Shown: positions 1 to 8,409 of the stretch, piece by piece
Layout: each line of letters begins with the position of its first letter
Position numbering within the stretch: the stretch's first letter is position 1
Assembly: GCA_019634575.1 (NCBI GenBank)
Contig: JAHCAY010000001.1
Coordinates: forward strand, 1,302,001 to 1,366,000
Direction of reading: 5' to 3'
DNA from: Candidatus Didemnitutus sp.
GTDB taxonomy: Bacteria; Verrucomicrobiota; Verrucomicrobiia; Opitutales; Opitutaceae
DNA length: 64,000 nucleotides
Position numbers and translations under genes: made by a program
Notes under the pieces: generated by a model
The model's input: only the letters and a program-made list of their open reading frames with translations
Database searches by the model: none
Told to the model about the DNA's origin: nothing

Positions 1-184
1 GCGACCGAATTGGAAGCAGCCCAAATCCATCGCAGCGTCGGCCAAGGAGGTCGATGCGCAGGGTGCGGCCAGCCTGGCGGTCGGTGACGACACGCTGGAA
101 GGCTCGGCGGCGAGTGTGGTGCTGCTGGATGCCGCCGGACAGATTCTCGATCATCAACTCACGACCGTAGGAGACACTTTATGA
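1..184 (+). CDS. pglZ: C-terminal end of probable BREX PglZ (partial)
   Basis: An open frame enters from the left edge (frame 2) and ends at the TGA at 182-184, overlapping the ATG of the next gene as ATGA. About 60 residues are visible, ending in a beta-rich piece, VVLLDAAGQILDHQLTTVG, followed by DTL. In type 1 BREX loci the gene directly before brxL is pglZ, an alkaline-phosphatase-superfamily protein needed for phage exclusion. The assignment rests mainly on that gene order and the tight overlap; the visible tail alone is not diagnostic. The catalytic domain lies outside the window. Confidence 0.6.
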   Translation, partial: RPNWKQPKSIAASAKEVDAQGAASLAVGDDTLEGSAASVVLLDAAGQILDHQLTTVGDTL

Positions 185-2235
185 GCATGGCCCTCGACCA
201 TCTTGATTCACTCGCCGCCAAAACCTATGACGGATTCCTCGTCCGCAAGGATCTCGTGCGGAAATACGCCCGTCAATACCCGGTGCCGACCTACGTGGTG
301 GAGTTCCTGCTCGGGCGCTACTGCGCCAGCGTCAACGAGGCCGAGATCGCCGAGGGCTTGGCCATCGTGGAACAGCAGTTGAAGGACCGCACGGTGCGGA
401 CAGGCGAGGAGGAGCTGTTCAAGGCCCGAGCCAAGGAGGACGGCGAAGTCCGGATTATCGACATCGTCAAGGCGCGGCTCGATCCCAAGAACGACTGCTA
501 CGTCGCCGAGTTACCCAGTCTCGCACTGCGGGATGTGCGGATTTCGAGCCAGCTGGTCACGGACAACGAGCGCATGTTGACGGACGGTTTCTACGCGGAG
601 GTGACGCTTGGATACGACGGCGTCATCGCGCAGGAGCAGGGCGGCCGGCCCTTCAGTATTCAGAGCCTGCGCCCCATCCAGATGTCGAAGGCTGATGTGC
701 TCGATGTCTATGGCAAGGGCCGCGCCGAGTTCACGACGCAGGAATGGATCGATTTCCTGATCCGCTCCATCGGCTTGGAACCGACCGCGCTGTCCGACCG
801 CGCCAAGAAAGTAACTTTGCTGCGCATGGTGCCCTTCGTGGAGCGGAACTATAACTTGGTCGAATTGGGACCGCGGGGCACCGGCAAGAGCCACCTGTTC
901 CAGCAGATTTCCCCTTACGCCCACCTGATTTCCGGCGGCAAAGCCACGGTTGCCAAGATGTTCGTGAACAACGCCAGCGGTCAGCGCGGTTTGGTCTGCC
1001 AATACGACGTGGTGTGCTTCGACGAAGTCTCCGGCATCTCTTTCGACCAAAAGGACGGCGTGAACATCATGAAGGGCTACATGGCCTCCGGCCAATTCAG
1101 CCGCGGGAAAGAGAACATCCGGGCCGAGGGCAGCATGGTGATGGTCGGCAATCTCGATGTGGACGTGGAGCAGCAGCAGCGCGTCGCCCATTTGCTCAGC
1201 CCACTGCCGCCGGAGATGCGGAATGACACCGCGTTTATGGACCGCCTGCACAGCTACGTGCCCGGCTGGGATTTCCCGAAGCTCAATCCGAACGAACACC
1301 TCACGCAGCACTTTGGCTTCGTCAGCGACTTCCTCAGCGAAGCCTGGACGAGACTCCGGTCAAACAACCGCCTCGCGCAGATTCAAGGGCGGCTGCACCT
1401 CGGTGGCGCCTTGAGCGGTCGCGACATCGAGGCCGTCAACAAGACCATGAACGGTCTGATGAAACTGGTGTTCCCGGCGCCTGACCAGCCGGTCTCCGAC
1501 GAGGATCTGGAGTGGATGGCGAGACTCGCGCTTGAATCACGCCGCCGCGTGAAAGAGCAGCAGAAGCGGGTTTTCAAGAGCGAGTTTAGGAACACCCATT
1601 TCAGCTACATTCTCGGACCCGACGGGGTGGAACAGTTCGTAGCGACGCCTGAATTGCACAGCGACGAAGCCATCGAGACTGATCCGTTGCCGCCCGGCCA
1701 AGTTTGGGCGGCTAGTCCGGGCTCTCCGGAAACGGGGCCGGCGCTCTATCGGCTCGAAGTCACCTGTGGGCCGGGGGCGGGAGTGCGGGTGCTCAATCAA
1801 CCGACGCCCCCGCCGTTCCGGGAGAGTGTAAAAGTCGCGGAGCAAAACCTCTACACCCGGGCCAAGGAACTCGTGGGAGATCGGAATCCGCGAGAGGAGG
1901 AGTTCTCAATTCAGATGCGCGCCATCGACGCGGAGAAGAGCGGTGCCGGCCTGAGCCTACCCGCCCTGATCGCCTTTTGCGGCGCTCTCCTCGGCAAGAA
2001 CACTCGCGGAGGCGCGATCGTCGCCGGCTCCCTGAATCTGGGCGGCTCCGTCGAGATTCTGCCGAACGCCGCCAAGGTGGTGGAACTGGCCATCGACAAA
2101 CGCGCCCAAGTCCTCCTCCTGCCGGTTGCCGCCCGCCGCCAGCTCAACGACCTGCCGGATGAGTATTGGACCAAGCTCACCATCGAGTTCTACAAGGACA
2201 GCGTGGACGCTGTCTTCAAGATGCTGGTCGAATGA
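181..2235 (+). CDS. brxL: BREX system Lon-like AAA+ protein BrxL
   Basis: 684 residues, the full family length. BrxL is the Lon-related AAA+ ATPase of type 1 BREX phage defence, where it forms a ring-shaped, DNA-binding assembly. The N-terminal ~200 residues are the BrxL-specific region. The AAA+ core shows Walker A GPRGTGKSH (about residues 230-238) and Walker B VVCFDE (about 277-282). The C-terminal Lon-type domain spans about 540-684. Aligned by eye with E. coli Lon (GPSAG), the catalytic Ser position falls on G588 (SGAG), while a Lys (K632, NAAK) remains in the dyad region, so peptidase activity is doubtful. The start overlaps the upstream stop. Base composition is visibly less GC-rich than the polysaccharide genes that follow, as expected of a mobile defence locus. 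Confidence 0.93.
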   Translation: MSMALDHLDSLAAKTYDGFLVRKDLVRKYARQYPVPTYVVEFLLGRYCASVNEAEIAEGLAIVEQQLKDRTVRTGEEELFKARAKEDGEVRIIDIVKARLDPKNDCYVAELPSLALRDVRISSQLVTDNERMLTDGFYAEVTLGYDGVIAQEQGGRPFSIQSLRPIQMSKADVLDVYGKGRAEFTTQEWIDFLIRSIGLEPTALSDRAKKVTLLRMVPFVERNYNLVELGPRGTGKSHLFQQISPYAHLISGGKATVAKMFVNNASGQRGLVCQYDVVCFDEVSGISFDQKDGVNIMKGYMASGQFSRGKENIRAEGSMVMVGNLDVDVEQQQRVAHLLSPLPPEMRNDTAFMDRLHSYVPGWDFPKLNPNEHLTQHFGFVSDFLSEAWTRLRSNNRLAQIQGRLHLGGALSGRDIEAVNKTMNGLMKLVFPAPDQPVSDEDLEWMARLALESRRRVKEQQKRVFKSEFRNTHFSYILGPDGVEQFVATPELHSDEAIETDPLPPGQVWAASPGSPETGPALYRLEVTCGPGAGVRVLNQPTPPPFRESVKVAEQNLYTRAKELVGDRNPREEEFSIQMRAIDAEKSGAGLSLPALIAFCGALLGKNTRGGAIVAGSLNLGGSVEILPNAAKVVELAIDKRAQVLLLPVAARRQLNDLPDEYWTKLTIEFYKDSVDAVFKMLVE

Positions 2236-2319
2236 TGCCCGCCGAGCCCAGAATCCAAAGGTATAAGTGTCACTTCAGTTCGCCCTAAAATCGCGTCCTC
2301 TCCGCCACGCTACGGGCAT

Positions 2320-2348
2320 AAAAAACACGCGGCAAAACGCCGCGTGTT
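2320..2348 (-). terminator. Rho-independent terminator of the FecR-containing operon
   Basis: A perfect 10-bp stem (2324-2333 with 2339-2348) closes a 5-base loop. Read on the minus strand it runs into six T residues (2320-2325 on the plus strand are all A). It lies 22 bases past the stop of the minus-strand FecR gene and so ends the run of genes beginning near 6874. The stretch 2236-2319 holds nothing else I can support. Confidence 0.85.
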
Positions 2349-2369
2349 CGGAAAGAAAATCTCTCCCGC

Positions 2370-3290
2370 TCAGTTCCGCGACGGACTCACGACGACCTGT
2401 GTCTGATCGAGCGCGGGAAGAATCGCGCCCGTATCCGCCGTTCCCGGCGCCGGAGCGTTGCGCGCTGCCGGCGTGCCACTGGACGCCGCTTGGTTCACGA
2501 TGGCCACCACGGCGGGATCCTGAATGCCAGCGGCCGCCGTGACCGCCTGGGCGAGATTGCCCGCCTGGCTCGGATTGGCCTCGGCCGCGACCTTGACGAC
2601 CGCCGCGAGGACGGCGGCGACGAGATTCGGCGTGTCGGCCGTATTGGTGATCGCGCCCTGTCCGACGGCCGCAGCGATGGAAAGCGCCGCCTCGGAGAAC
2701 ACGGCCGCCAGCGACGGATCGGCCGCCACCGCCGCCGCCACGCTCTGCGCGGAGCCGCCACTCGTCACTTGGCCGAATGCGACGCTGATCTCGCCGCGAT
2801 CGGTGAGGAAAGTAACCACACCGCTCATGGTGCCGACGGTGGCGTTCGCCTTATCCTGCGTGACGCGCACCGCGAAAACCGTGCCCTTGGCCACCGCGAC
2901 GCCACGGGGCGTGCGCACGCTGAACCGCGTGACATCCTTCTTCGCCGGGTCGAGGCTCGCCACGACCGTGCCGCGCTGGAGGTTCAGCACCGTCGTCTCG
3001 GTGACGTTGCGACCGCCCTGCTGCTGACTCTCGATGCGCTCGACGATCAGCTCGCTGTCAGCAAGCACCGAGGCAACCGTGCCGTCGAAAAACCGCAGCG
3101 ACACCTCGCTGCCTCCGCTCGTGCGGACCACCGCCCCGATGGGCAGGGTGGCGCCCGGTTGGAGCGCCTGATGATCGGCGGTTTGGACCGAGCCTTTGAT
3201 CGCAACGACGGTGGCGGAGGGCGCGGCGACAGCCGCGACGGCGCACACGAGGAAAATTCCGAGCGTAGAGAGGCGGGAGCGGATATTCAT
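2370..3290 (-). CDS. FecR-domain periplasmic protein
   Basis: 306 residues from MNIRSRLSTLG. This start gives a clean signal peptide (basic n-region, hydrophobic FLVCAVAAVAA, Ala-rich cleavage site); a start 22 codons upstream would bury it and overlap the previous gene. Residues ~25-190 form a FecR fold (SVQTADHQALQPGATLPIGAVV ... region and GVAVAKGTVFAVRV, typical of FecR proteins with no sigma/anti-sigma partner). The C-terminal third is Ala-rich and low in complexity. FecR-only secreted proteins are common in Verrucomicrobiota and in polysaccharide loci, where they probably bind or sense in the periplasm. Last gene of the minus-strand glycan operon, directly before a strong terminator. 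No sigma factor is adjacent. Confidence 0.8.
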   Translation of the reverse strand: MNIRSRLSTLGIFLVCAVAAVAAPSATVVAIKGSVQTADHQALQPGATLPIGAVVRTSGGSEVSLRFFDGTVASVLADSELIVERIESQQQGGRNVTETTVLNLQRGTVVASLDPAKKDVTRFSVRTPRGVAVAKGTVFAVRVTQDKANATVGTMSGVVTFLTDRGEISVAFGQVTSGGSAQSVAAAVAADPSLAAVFSEAALSIAAAVGQGAITNTADTPNLVAAVLAAVVKVAAEANPSQAGNLAQAVTAAAGIQDPAVVAIVNQAASSGTPAARNAPAPGTADTGAILPALDQTQVVVSPSRN

Positions 3291-3345
3291 GGCGGCGGAG
3301 GGGAGTAATGGGACGGAGGTTGGGGAGGCGAAACAAAAAGTCGCA

Positions 3346-4746
3346 TCAGCGCGCATTGGCCGGCGGTTGAAAAACCTGCCGCAGCGTTCGTCCGATGATC
3401 ACGCAATCGAGCCAAACGCTCCAATGGTGAATGTAATAGAGGTCGAGTTGCAGCCGGTCGCGGATCGCATCCGGCGAGCGCATCTCTCCGCGCAAGCCGT
3501 GGGCCTGCGCCATGCCGGTGATCCCAGGCTTCACGAAGAAGCGCATGCGGTAGACCTCCACGGAGTCCGCGAACTCCGAATCGTGGCGCACAAAATGCGG
3601 TCGCGGCCCCACCACGCTCATGTCACCGAGCAGGACATTCCAGAACTGCGGCATCTCGTCCAGGCTCGTCCGGCGCAGGAATTTCCCGAAGGCATAAACC
3701 CGCAGGTCGCCCGGCGACGTCTGGTTTTGCCCTTCCGCAGTCGCGAACATCGTGCGGAATTTCAACACCGTGAAGGCCTGTCCGCCCCGCCCGGAGCGCG
3801 GCTGCCGATACAGCAACGGCCCCGGCGCCTGTCGCCATTGCATCACCCGCACCGCGAGCGCGAGCGGTGGCAGCACGAAGATCACCACCGGCAAAGCCAG
3901 CGCGACATCCATCACCCGCTTCAGCCCCCGCAACACCGGATTCTCGAGCGGCTCGTCCTGGAACGCCATGAAACTGTAGCCATCCTGCACGAACTGCCGC
4001 AGCGGATGCGCCAGGCGAAACGCCAGATCGTTCTGCACCAGCAGGCGACAGCCCGTTGCCGCGCACGCGCGCACGAGCGCGTCGAAATCGTCCGCGTGTT
4101 TCGGCAGATTCAGCATCAACACCTGTTGCGCCCCCGTCGCCACGATGCTCGCCCGCAAATCCGCGAACTCGCCCACCACGGGCAGCTCCGCGAGATCCGG
4201 CACCACGCCGGCGTAACGCACCCGTCCGACCGGATGCAACCCGAGCGGCGCCCCCGCCGCCAGCCAGCGCCGCAGGTCGGGAAACTGCGCCGCATCGCCG
4301 AGGATCAACGTCGGCATGCGCCCGCGCGCGCCGAAGAGCGACTGCCGCAGCAGCACCGGCTGAAACCGATTAACCAGCAACAGCAACACCCCGAGCAACG
4401 GCAGATACGACGCCAGGAACAGACGGCTGATGCCGGGATCCTTGAACCCCACCACCACCGTGAACACCGCCCCCGCGACGATGACCAGCTGCCGCATCGC
4501 CAGCTGCGCCGAACGCATCCAGCCGAGCACCGCCAGTTCGCTTTTCACCGTCCACGTCGAACCCATCGTCAGCGCCACCGCCGCCATGATCGCCACCGGA
4601 TAGGCGGCATGCGGCAGCAAGGTCGTGAACTCTATCCCACGCACCAGCGGCGCGGCTTTGGCCATGATCAGCCACAACCCTGCCGCCTCGAGGGCGACCA
4701 GGAAACTGTGGATGCTGGCGAGGCCAGCGCTGCGGCGATCGAGCAT
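3346..4746 (-). CDS. Polyprenyl-phosphate sugar-1-phosphate transferase (glycan initiation)
   Basis: 466 residues. Transfers a hexose-1-phosphate from a nucleotide sugar to undecaprenyl phosphate, the first step of lipid-linked exopolysaccharide synthesis, at the inner membrane. About the first 125 residues carry hydrophobic segments, the middle is a CoA-binding-like (Rossmann) domain (about 140-260), and the C-terminal ~190 residues are the bacterial sugar transferase domain. The latter has its membrane re-entrant helix ([20 protein letters not shown]), the KFRTM motif, [16 protein letters not shown], the MSVVGPRP signature and KPGITGMAQ. Length and domain order match WcaJ/EpsB-type enzymes. 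It lies 55 bases after the WecG/TagA-type gene. The donor sugar (Glc or Gal type) cannot be read from sequence. Confidence 0.92.
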   Translation of the reverse strand: MLDRRSAGLASIHSFLVALEAAGLWLIMAKAAPLVRGIEFTTLLPHAAYPVAIMAAVALTMGSTWTVKSELAVLGWMRSAQLAMRQLVIVAGAVFTVVVGFKDPGISRLFLASYLPLLGVLLLLVNRFQPVLLRQSLFGARGRMPTLILGDAAQFPDLRRWLAAGAPLGLHPVGRVRYAGVVPDLAELPVVGEFADLRASIVATGAQQVLMLNLPKHADDFDALVRACAATGCRLLVQNDLAFRLAHPLRQFVQDGYSFMAFQDEPLENPVLRGLKRVMDVALALPVVIFVLPPLALAVRVMQWRQAPGPLLYRQPRSGRGGQAFTVLKFRTMFATAEGQNQTSPGDLRVYAFGKFLRRTSLDEMPQFWNVLLGDMSVVGPRPHFVRHDSEFADSVEVYRMRFFVKPGITGMAQAHGLRGEMRSPDAIRDRLQLDLYYIHHWSVWLDCVIIGRTLRQVFQPPANAR

Positions 4747-4801
4747 GGGGGCGTGGTTGGCTTTGCAGCGACTGGCCCGTCACCGCTCGTTCGACCCGGA
4801 A

Positions 4802-5596
4802 TCAAAGCGTTTTTTTGGTCCGCGTCGAGCCGACAACCGGCGGTGCCGCCGGTCCGTGCCGCAGCAAGAGCGGAACCAACTTCGTCGCCCGCCAATACCG
4901 ACCGCCAAACCGCCGCGGATGCGACATCACCCGCCACAACCACCCCAGCCGCGCACGATCGACCCAGACGGGAATCCCCACCTGCGCGCCGGTCAGGAAA
5001 GCCAGCGCCGCCCCCAGACACAGGATCGCCGGCCGATAGGAAAGCTGCTCACGCAACGTGCACCCCAAACGCTCCTGCACGCCGCCTCCGATGCCGAGAT
5101 AGACCACCGCCGGTCGCCGCGCCTCCAGTTGCGCCAGCAGTTTCCCGTCGCTCACCTCGCCCGCGCCATACCACGGCGCGACATAGAAATCCTCCTCGAC
5201 CGCCGGCACGCCCAGCGAGTTCAGCCAAGTCCGGGCGCGCACCGCGTCCTCCTCGCTCGGCATCACCCAGCACGCCGCGCCCGGTGCCCGCATTTCCGGC
5301 CGCTCGAGCCACCGCCGCAGAAACTTCAACCCCGAGTGCCGCGGCAACCGCCGCCCCGTGCGCAGCTGCCATAGCGTCACCAGCAGCCCGGAATCCGTCA
5401 GCACCAAGTCGCTCGCCGCGAGCGCCCGCCGATACGCCGGCTCGCGCACGAGGTCCTCCGCCAAGCCGATCCCGGAAGGCGCCGTCAGCAAACCGCCGCC
5501 GGCGATGAGCTCCACCGCCTCGTCGAGCGAGCCCGTGAAAAAATCCACCCCGAGCACGCGCTCCCGTCGCGCCACCGCTCGCGTCTCAGCGCTCAT
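4802..5596 (-). CDS. WecG/TagA/CpsF-family glycosyltransferase
   Basis: 264 residues, the family's usual length. Members add a sugar (ManNAc or ManNAcA in the known cases) to a lipid-linked first sugar. Visible family features are VLGVDFFTGSLDEAVE at the N-terminus, LVLTDSGLLVTL in place of the usual ADG motif, and VVYLGIGGGVQE followed by the AILCLGAALAFLTGAQ segment. Its 5' end overlaps the 3' end of the GT2 gene by 11 bases and the initiating phosphotransferase follows 55 bases on, so it probably adds the second sugar of the repeat unit. The sugar specificity is unknown. Confidence 0.88.
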   Translation of the reverse strand: MSAETRAVARRERVLGVDFFTGSLDEAVELIAGGGLLTAPSGIGLAEDLVREPAYRRALAASDLVLTDSGLLVTLWQLRTGRRLPRHSGLKFLRRWLERPEMRAPGAACWVMPSEEDAVRARTWLNSLGVPAVEEDFYVAPWYGAGEVSDGKLLAQLEARRPAVVYLGIGGGVQERLGCTLREQLSYRPAILCLGAALAFLTGAQVGIPVWVDRARLGWLWRVMSHPRRFGGRYWRATKLVPLLLRHGPAAPPVVGSTRTKKTL

Positions 5597-6461
5597 TTCC
5601 CGCCTCCTTTTCGCGCGCCCGCCGCAGTTCCTCGGTCTTGGTCACCGAGAGAAATTCGTAGAAGGCGTGCAACCGCGCGAAATAGTAGCCTTCCGCCCCG
5701 TCGAGGAATCCCCGCTGCCAGAAATAGACGTAGGCGAAGCGCAACCACGGTCGCAGCGGCAGCCGCCGCGCCGCGTGCTTCACACGCCGCCGCCAGCCGA
5801 CTGCCGCCAACTGCAACCCCGCCGCACCGCTCGCATCCGCGCCCGCGACCCGTGCCTCCCAGTTCGAGTAGCGGTTGTGCTTTTCCACGAACGCCGCGAT
5901 CGACGGGAACGCGTAGTGATCCATCTCGCAACGCAGGCGCCCCGTCCGCCCGCGCACCACCACGTGCTCATGCACCTCGTTGTCGCCGCTCTCGGTCGCG
6001 ACACCGGTGATCTTCTCGTAGCGCCCGAGCTCGTGCCGGAACAACCGGAGATTCCAATTCGGATAATAGGCGTGGCGCAGCCACCGCCCCATGAAACGAA
6101 AACGCCGGTTGATCCAGTAACCCGCCACGTCCGACGCCGGCGCCGAGACGATCGCGCGCAACTCCGCTTCCGCTTCCGCCGGCAGCACCTCGTCCGCATC
6201 GAGGATGAAAACCCACGCATGCGCGAACGGCAGATTCTCCAGCGCCCAGTTCTTCTTCTTCGGCCAGGTGCCATTGAACGCGAACTGCGCCACGCGCGCG
6301 CCGTGCCGCGTCGCGACCTCCACCGTCGCATCCACGCTGCCGGAATCCACGACCCAGACTTCCGCCGCCCACCCGACGCTGCCGAGGCAACGCGGGAGAT
6401 TCGCCGCCTCGTTGCGCACCGGCACGAGGATCGAAACGGGGACTTTGTCGAGCGCGCTCAC
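5586..6461 (-). CDS. Family 2 glycosyltransferase (WaaE/KdtX-like)
   Basis: 291 residues from a GTG whose GTGA overlaps the stop of the vanZ-like gene; this 4-base coupling decides the start over the much longer open frame. GT-A fold: VSILVPVRNEAANLPRCLGS at the N-terminus, the VVDSGSVDAT nucleotide-binding stretch, and the metal-binding ILDADE motif about residues 95-100. The order of motifs and the WNLRLFRHE...Y segment resemble WaaE-type beta-1,4-glucosyltransferases of LPS core and exopolysaccharide loci. Cytoplasmic, acting on a lipid-linked acceptor. The acceptor cannot be stated. Confidence 0.88.
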   Translation of the reverse strand: MSALDKVPVSILVPVRNEAANLPRCLGSVGWAAEVWVVDSGSVDATVEVATRHGARVAQFAFNGTWPKKKNWALENLPFAHAWVFILDADEVLPAEAEAELRAIVSAPASDVAGYWINRRFRFMGRWLRHAYYPNWNLRLFRHELGRYEKITGVATESGDNEVHEHVVVRGRTGRLRCEMDHYAFPSIAAFVEKHNRYSNWEARVAGADASGAAGLQLAAVGWRRRVKHAARRLPLRPWLRFAYVYFWQRGFLDGAEGYYFARLHAFYEFLSVTKTEELRRAREKEAGNER

Positions 6462-6874
6462 GTCCGGCCTTCCCGCTGCCGGCGCGACATCGCCAGCCCG
6501 ACCACGCTCGCGACCGCCACGCCGAGCCAACCCGCGACGACGTCGTTCACATCGCTGCACCGCTGCGGCAAGAACAGCTGCGCCAGCTCGATGCCGGCCA
6601 CCAGCAGCGCCACCGCCGCGGCGTTGCGCGCCCGCGTGCGCGGAAACGCGAGATGCGCGGCGCCGGTCAACACGGCGAAACCGACGGCGTTCTTCAGGAA
6701 ATCGTGCGCATCGAGCCAATCGCCCCACGCCGCCGGCAGGCCAGGGATGACGCGCATCTCCGGCCGCGTTTTCAGCCCCGCATACAACACCGCCGCCAGT
6801 GTCAGCCCGAGCGGCACGCCGCGCGCCACACGAGCGAATGTCGAATCGGCGGGAAGTGGACGCGGAACGGTCAT
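6458..6874 (-). CDS. VanZ-like membrane protein
   Basis: 138 residues from MTVPRPLPADST; a start five codons earlier is also possible. About four hydrophobic segments and the VanZ-type pattern (LKNAVGFAVL, AGIELAQLFLPQR, SDVNDVVAGWLG), with the conserved E-x-x-Q and D-x-x-x-N/D positions. VanZ-like proteins are small integral membrane proteins of uncertain function, common in exopolysaccharide loci. Translationally coupled (GTGA) to the following GT2 gene. It starts the minus-strand operon that ends at 2320. Confidence 0.8.
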   Translation of the reverse strand: MTVPRPLPADSTFARVARGVPLGLTLAAVLYAGLKTRPEMRVIPGLPAAWGDWLDAHDFLKNAVGFAVLTGAAHLAFPRTRARNAAAVALLVAGIELAQLFLPQRCSDVNDVVAGWLGVAVASVVGLAMSRRQREGRT

Positions 6875-6976
6875 CGGCGGCGAGCGCATCAATTCGCGTC
6901 GGCTCCACCATGGCAAGCCCGCCCGGACGAAATTCGCTTGCCGCCCTCGCCTCCTCCGCCGCCTGCTAGCTCCGCC

Positions 6977-8395
6977 GTGCCGCCGTCTCGCCCGCCCCGC
7001 GCCCAACCGCCCGAGCCGCTCTCACCGGTCGAGAAGCTGCTGGTCGCGCAAACCCTCGCGGTCGTCATCGCATCCTCCTGGCTCGGCGGCGGACGCGCCG
7101 CGGGCGCCCTCGCACTCTCGCTCGCGCTCGTCGCCCTCACGCTGCCTCTGTGGCTTCTGGCGCGCCGCGAGAATCTCCGGCCGCACTGGTGCGCGCTCCT
7201 GCCCGCCGGACTCTGGGTCGTCTTCGTCGGGCTCGCGCTCCTGAACCCGAGCCACGTCGTCGGCGCGGACGGCGCCTGGCACGAGCGTGCCGGTTGGTTG
7301 CACTGGCTTCCCACCACGGCGGATCGCGCGCACGCCATCGCCGGCGCGCTGCCCTGGCTAACCGCGCTCGTGCAAGGCGCCGCGCTCGCGGGGTTGCCGC
7401 TGTCCAGCCGCGCCGGGCGCGTGCTCTGGAGCGGCATCGCGCTCAACGGCTTCGCGCTCGCGACGGTCGGCGCCGGTTTTCATTTCCTCGGTGCCGACCG
7501 GATGCTCGGCGCGTTCGACGTCCCGGAACCGACGTATTTCTTCGCGACCTTCTACTACAAGAACCACTGGGCCGCCTACGGCGCGCTCGGCGGCATCGCC
7601 GGCGCCACTCTCGCCGCGCTCGCGTGGCCGGCGGCGCTCGCCGGACAACCCGCGGCGCGCGGCCGCGTCTTTTTTTTCGGCAGCACCGCGCTGCTGACAC
7701 TGTGCACGCTACCGCTGCCCGGTTCGCGCGCCGGCTTGCTGCTCGCGGCGGCGATCGTCGCCGGCTTCGCGGTCTGGGCGTCGGCCCACTTGTCCAAGAG
7801 CGTCGGAGCGCGCAGCCGGCGTTGGGGCATGGCACTGCTCGCCGCACTCGTCCTGGCCGTCGCCGGATTCGTCGCCCGGTTCTACCTCGAGCGCGGACGC
7901 ACCGACTTCGCGCGCACGCAACAGCAGCTCGCGCGGCACGCGGCCGGCGGCATGCTCGATCTGCGCGTCGAACTCACACGCGACACATGGCACATGGCGC
8001 AGGCCCGTCCGTGGTTCGGCTGGGGCGTCGGCTGCTACGAGATCGTCTTCCCGGTTTTCCAGGGCGGTTACCTGCGCGATGCGAACGGACGCTCGACCGC
8101 GCGTTTCGAATTCGCGCACAACGACTGGCTGCAAATTCTCGCCGAGAATGGCTGGTTCGGCGCGGCCCTGCTGCTCGGCGCGGCCGGCGCGGCGGCGGTT
8201 CGGAACTGGCGCGAGGCCGGAGCCGCCGGGCGCCTTGCGCTGGCGGGCGCGAGCCTGCTGCTGCTCTATGCGTGGATCGATTTCCCGTTCCACAATCCCG
8301 CGGTGCTTCTTCTCTGGACCGTGCTGGTCGTCACGGCGGGCCGGCTGCAACGCCGCGCGAGCGAACAATCCGCCCGCACAGTGTCGTCCCGCTGA
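6977..8395 (+). CDS. O-antigen ligase / Wzy-type polymerase family membrane protein
   Basis: 472 residues from GTG at 6977; no suitable ATG exists in this frame between the divergent promoter region and the first membrane segment. Multiple hydrophobic helices and the PF04932 core: YYKNHWAAYGALGG, PGSRAGLLLA, then the large periplasmic loop with PWFGWGVGCYE and HNDWLQILAENGWFG, closing with more helices. Enzymes of this family polymerise lipid-linked repeat units or ligate glycan to an acceptor in the periplasm. Transcribed divergently from the vanZ-like gene (102-base gap). Since Wzc and Wza homologues lie next door, a Wzy polymerase role is the likeliest reading. Confidence 0.88.
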   Translation: MPPSRPPRAQPPEPLSPVEKLLVAQTLAVVIASSWLGGGRAAGALALSLALVALTLPLWLLARRENLRPHWCALLPAGLWVVFVGLALLNPSHVVGADGAWHERAGWLHWLPTTADRAHAIAGALPWLTALVQGAALAGLPLSSRAGRVLWSGIALNGFALATVGAGFHFLGADRMLGAFDVPEPTYFFATFYYKNHWAAYGALGGIAGATLAALAWPAALAGQPAARGRVFFFGSTALLTLCTLPLPGSRAGLLLAAAIVAGFAVWASAHLSKSVGARSRRWGMALLAALVLAVAGFVARFYLERGRTDFARTQQQLARHAAGGMLDLRVELTRDTWHMAQARPWFGWGVGCYEIVFPVFQGGYLRDANGRSTARFEFAHNDWLQILAENGWFGAALLLGAAGAAAVRNWREAGAAGRLALAGASLLLLYAWIDFPFHNPAVLLLWTVLVVTAGRLQRRASEQSARTVSSR

Positions 8396-8409
8396 GGACC
8401 GAGGCGAGT

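Noticed and set aside
3196..5508. A 770-codon plus-strand open frame
   Set aside because: Opposite the sugar-phosphotransferase and WecG/TagA-type genes; Arg/His/Pro-rich shadow.
6977..8395. An earlier start at 6653 for the ligase-like gene
   Set aside because: It would run through the divergent vanZ-like gene with Arg/Pro-rich, non-homologous sequence; GTG at 6977 precedes the first recognisable helix.
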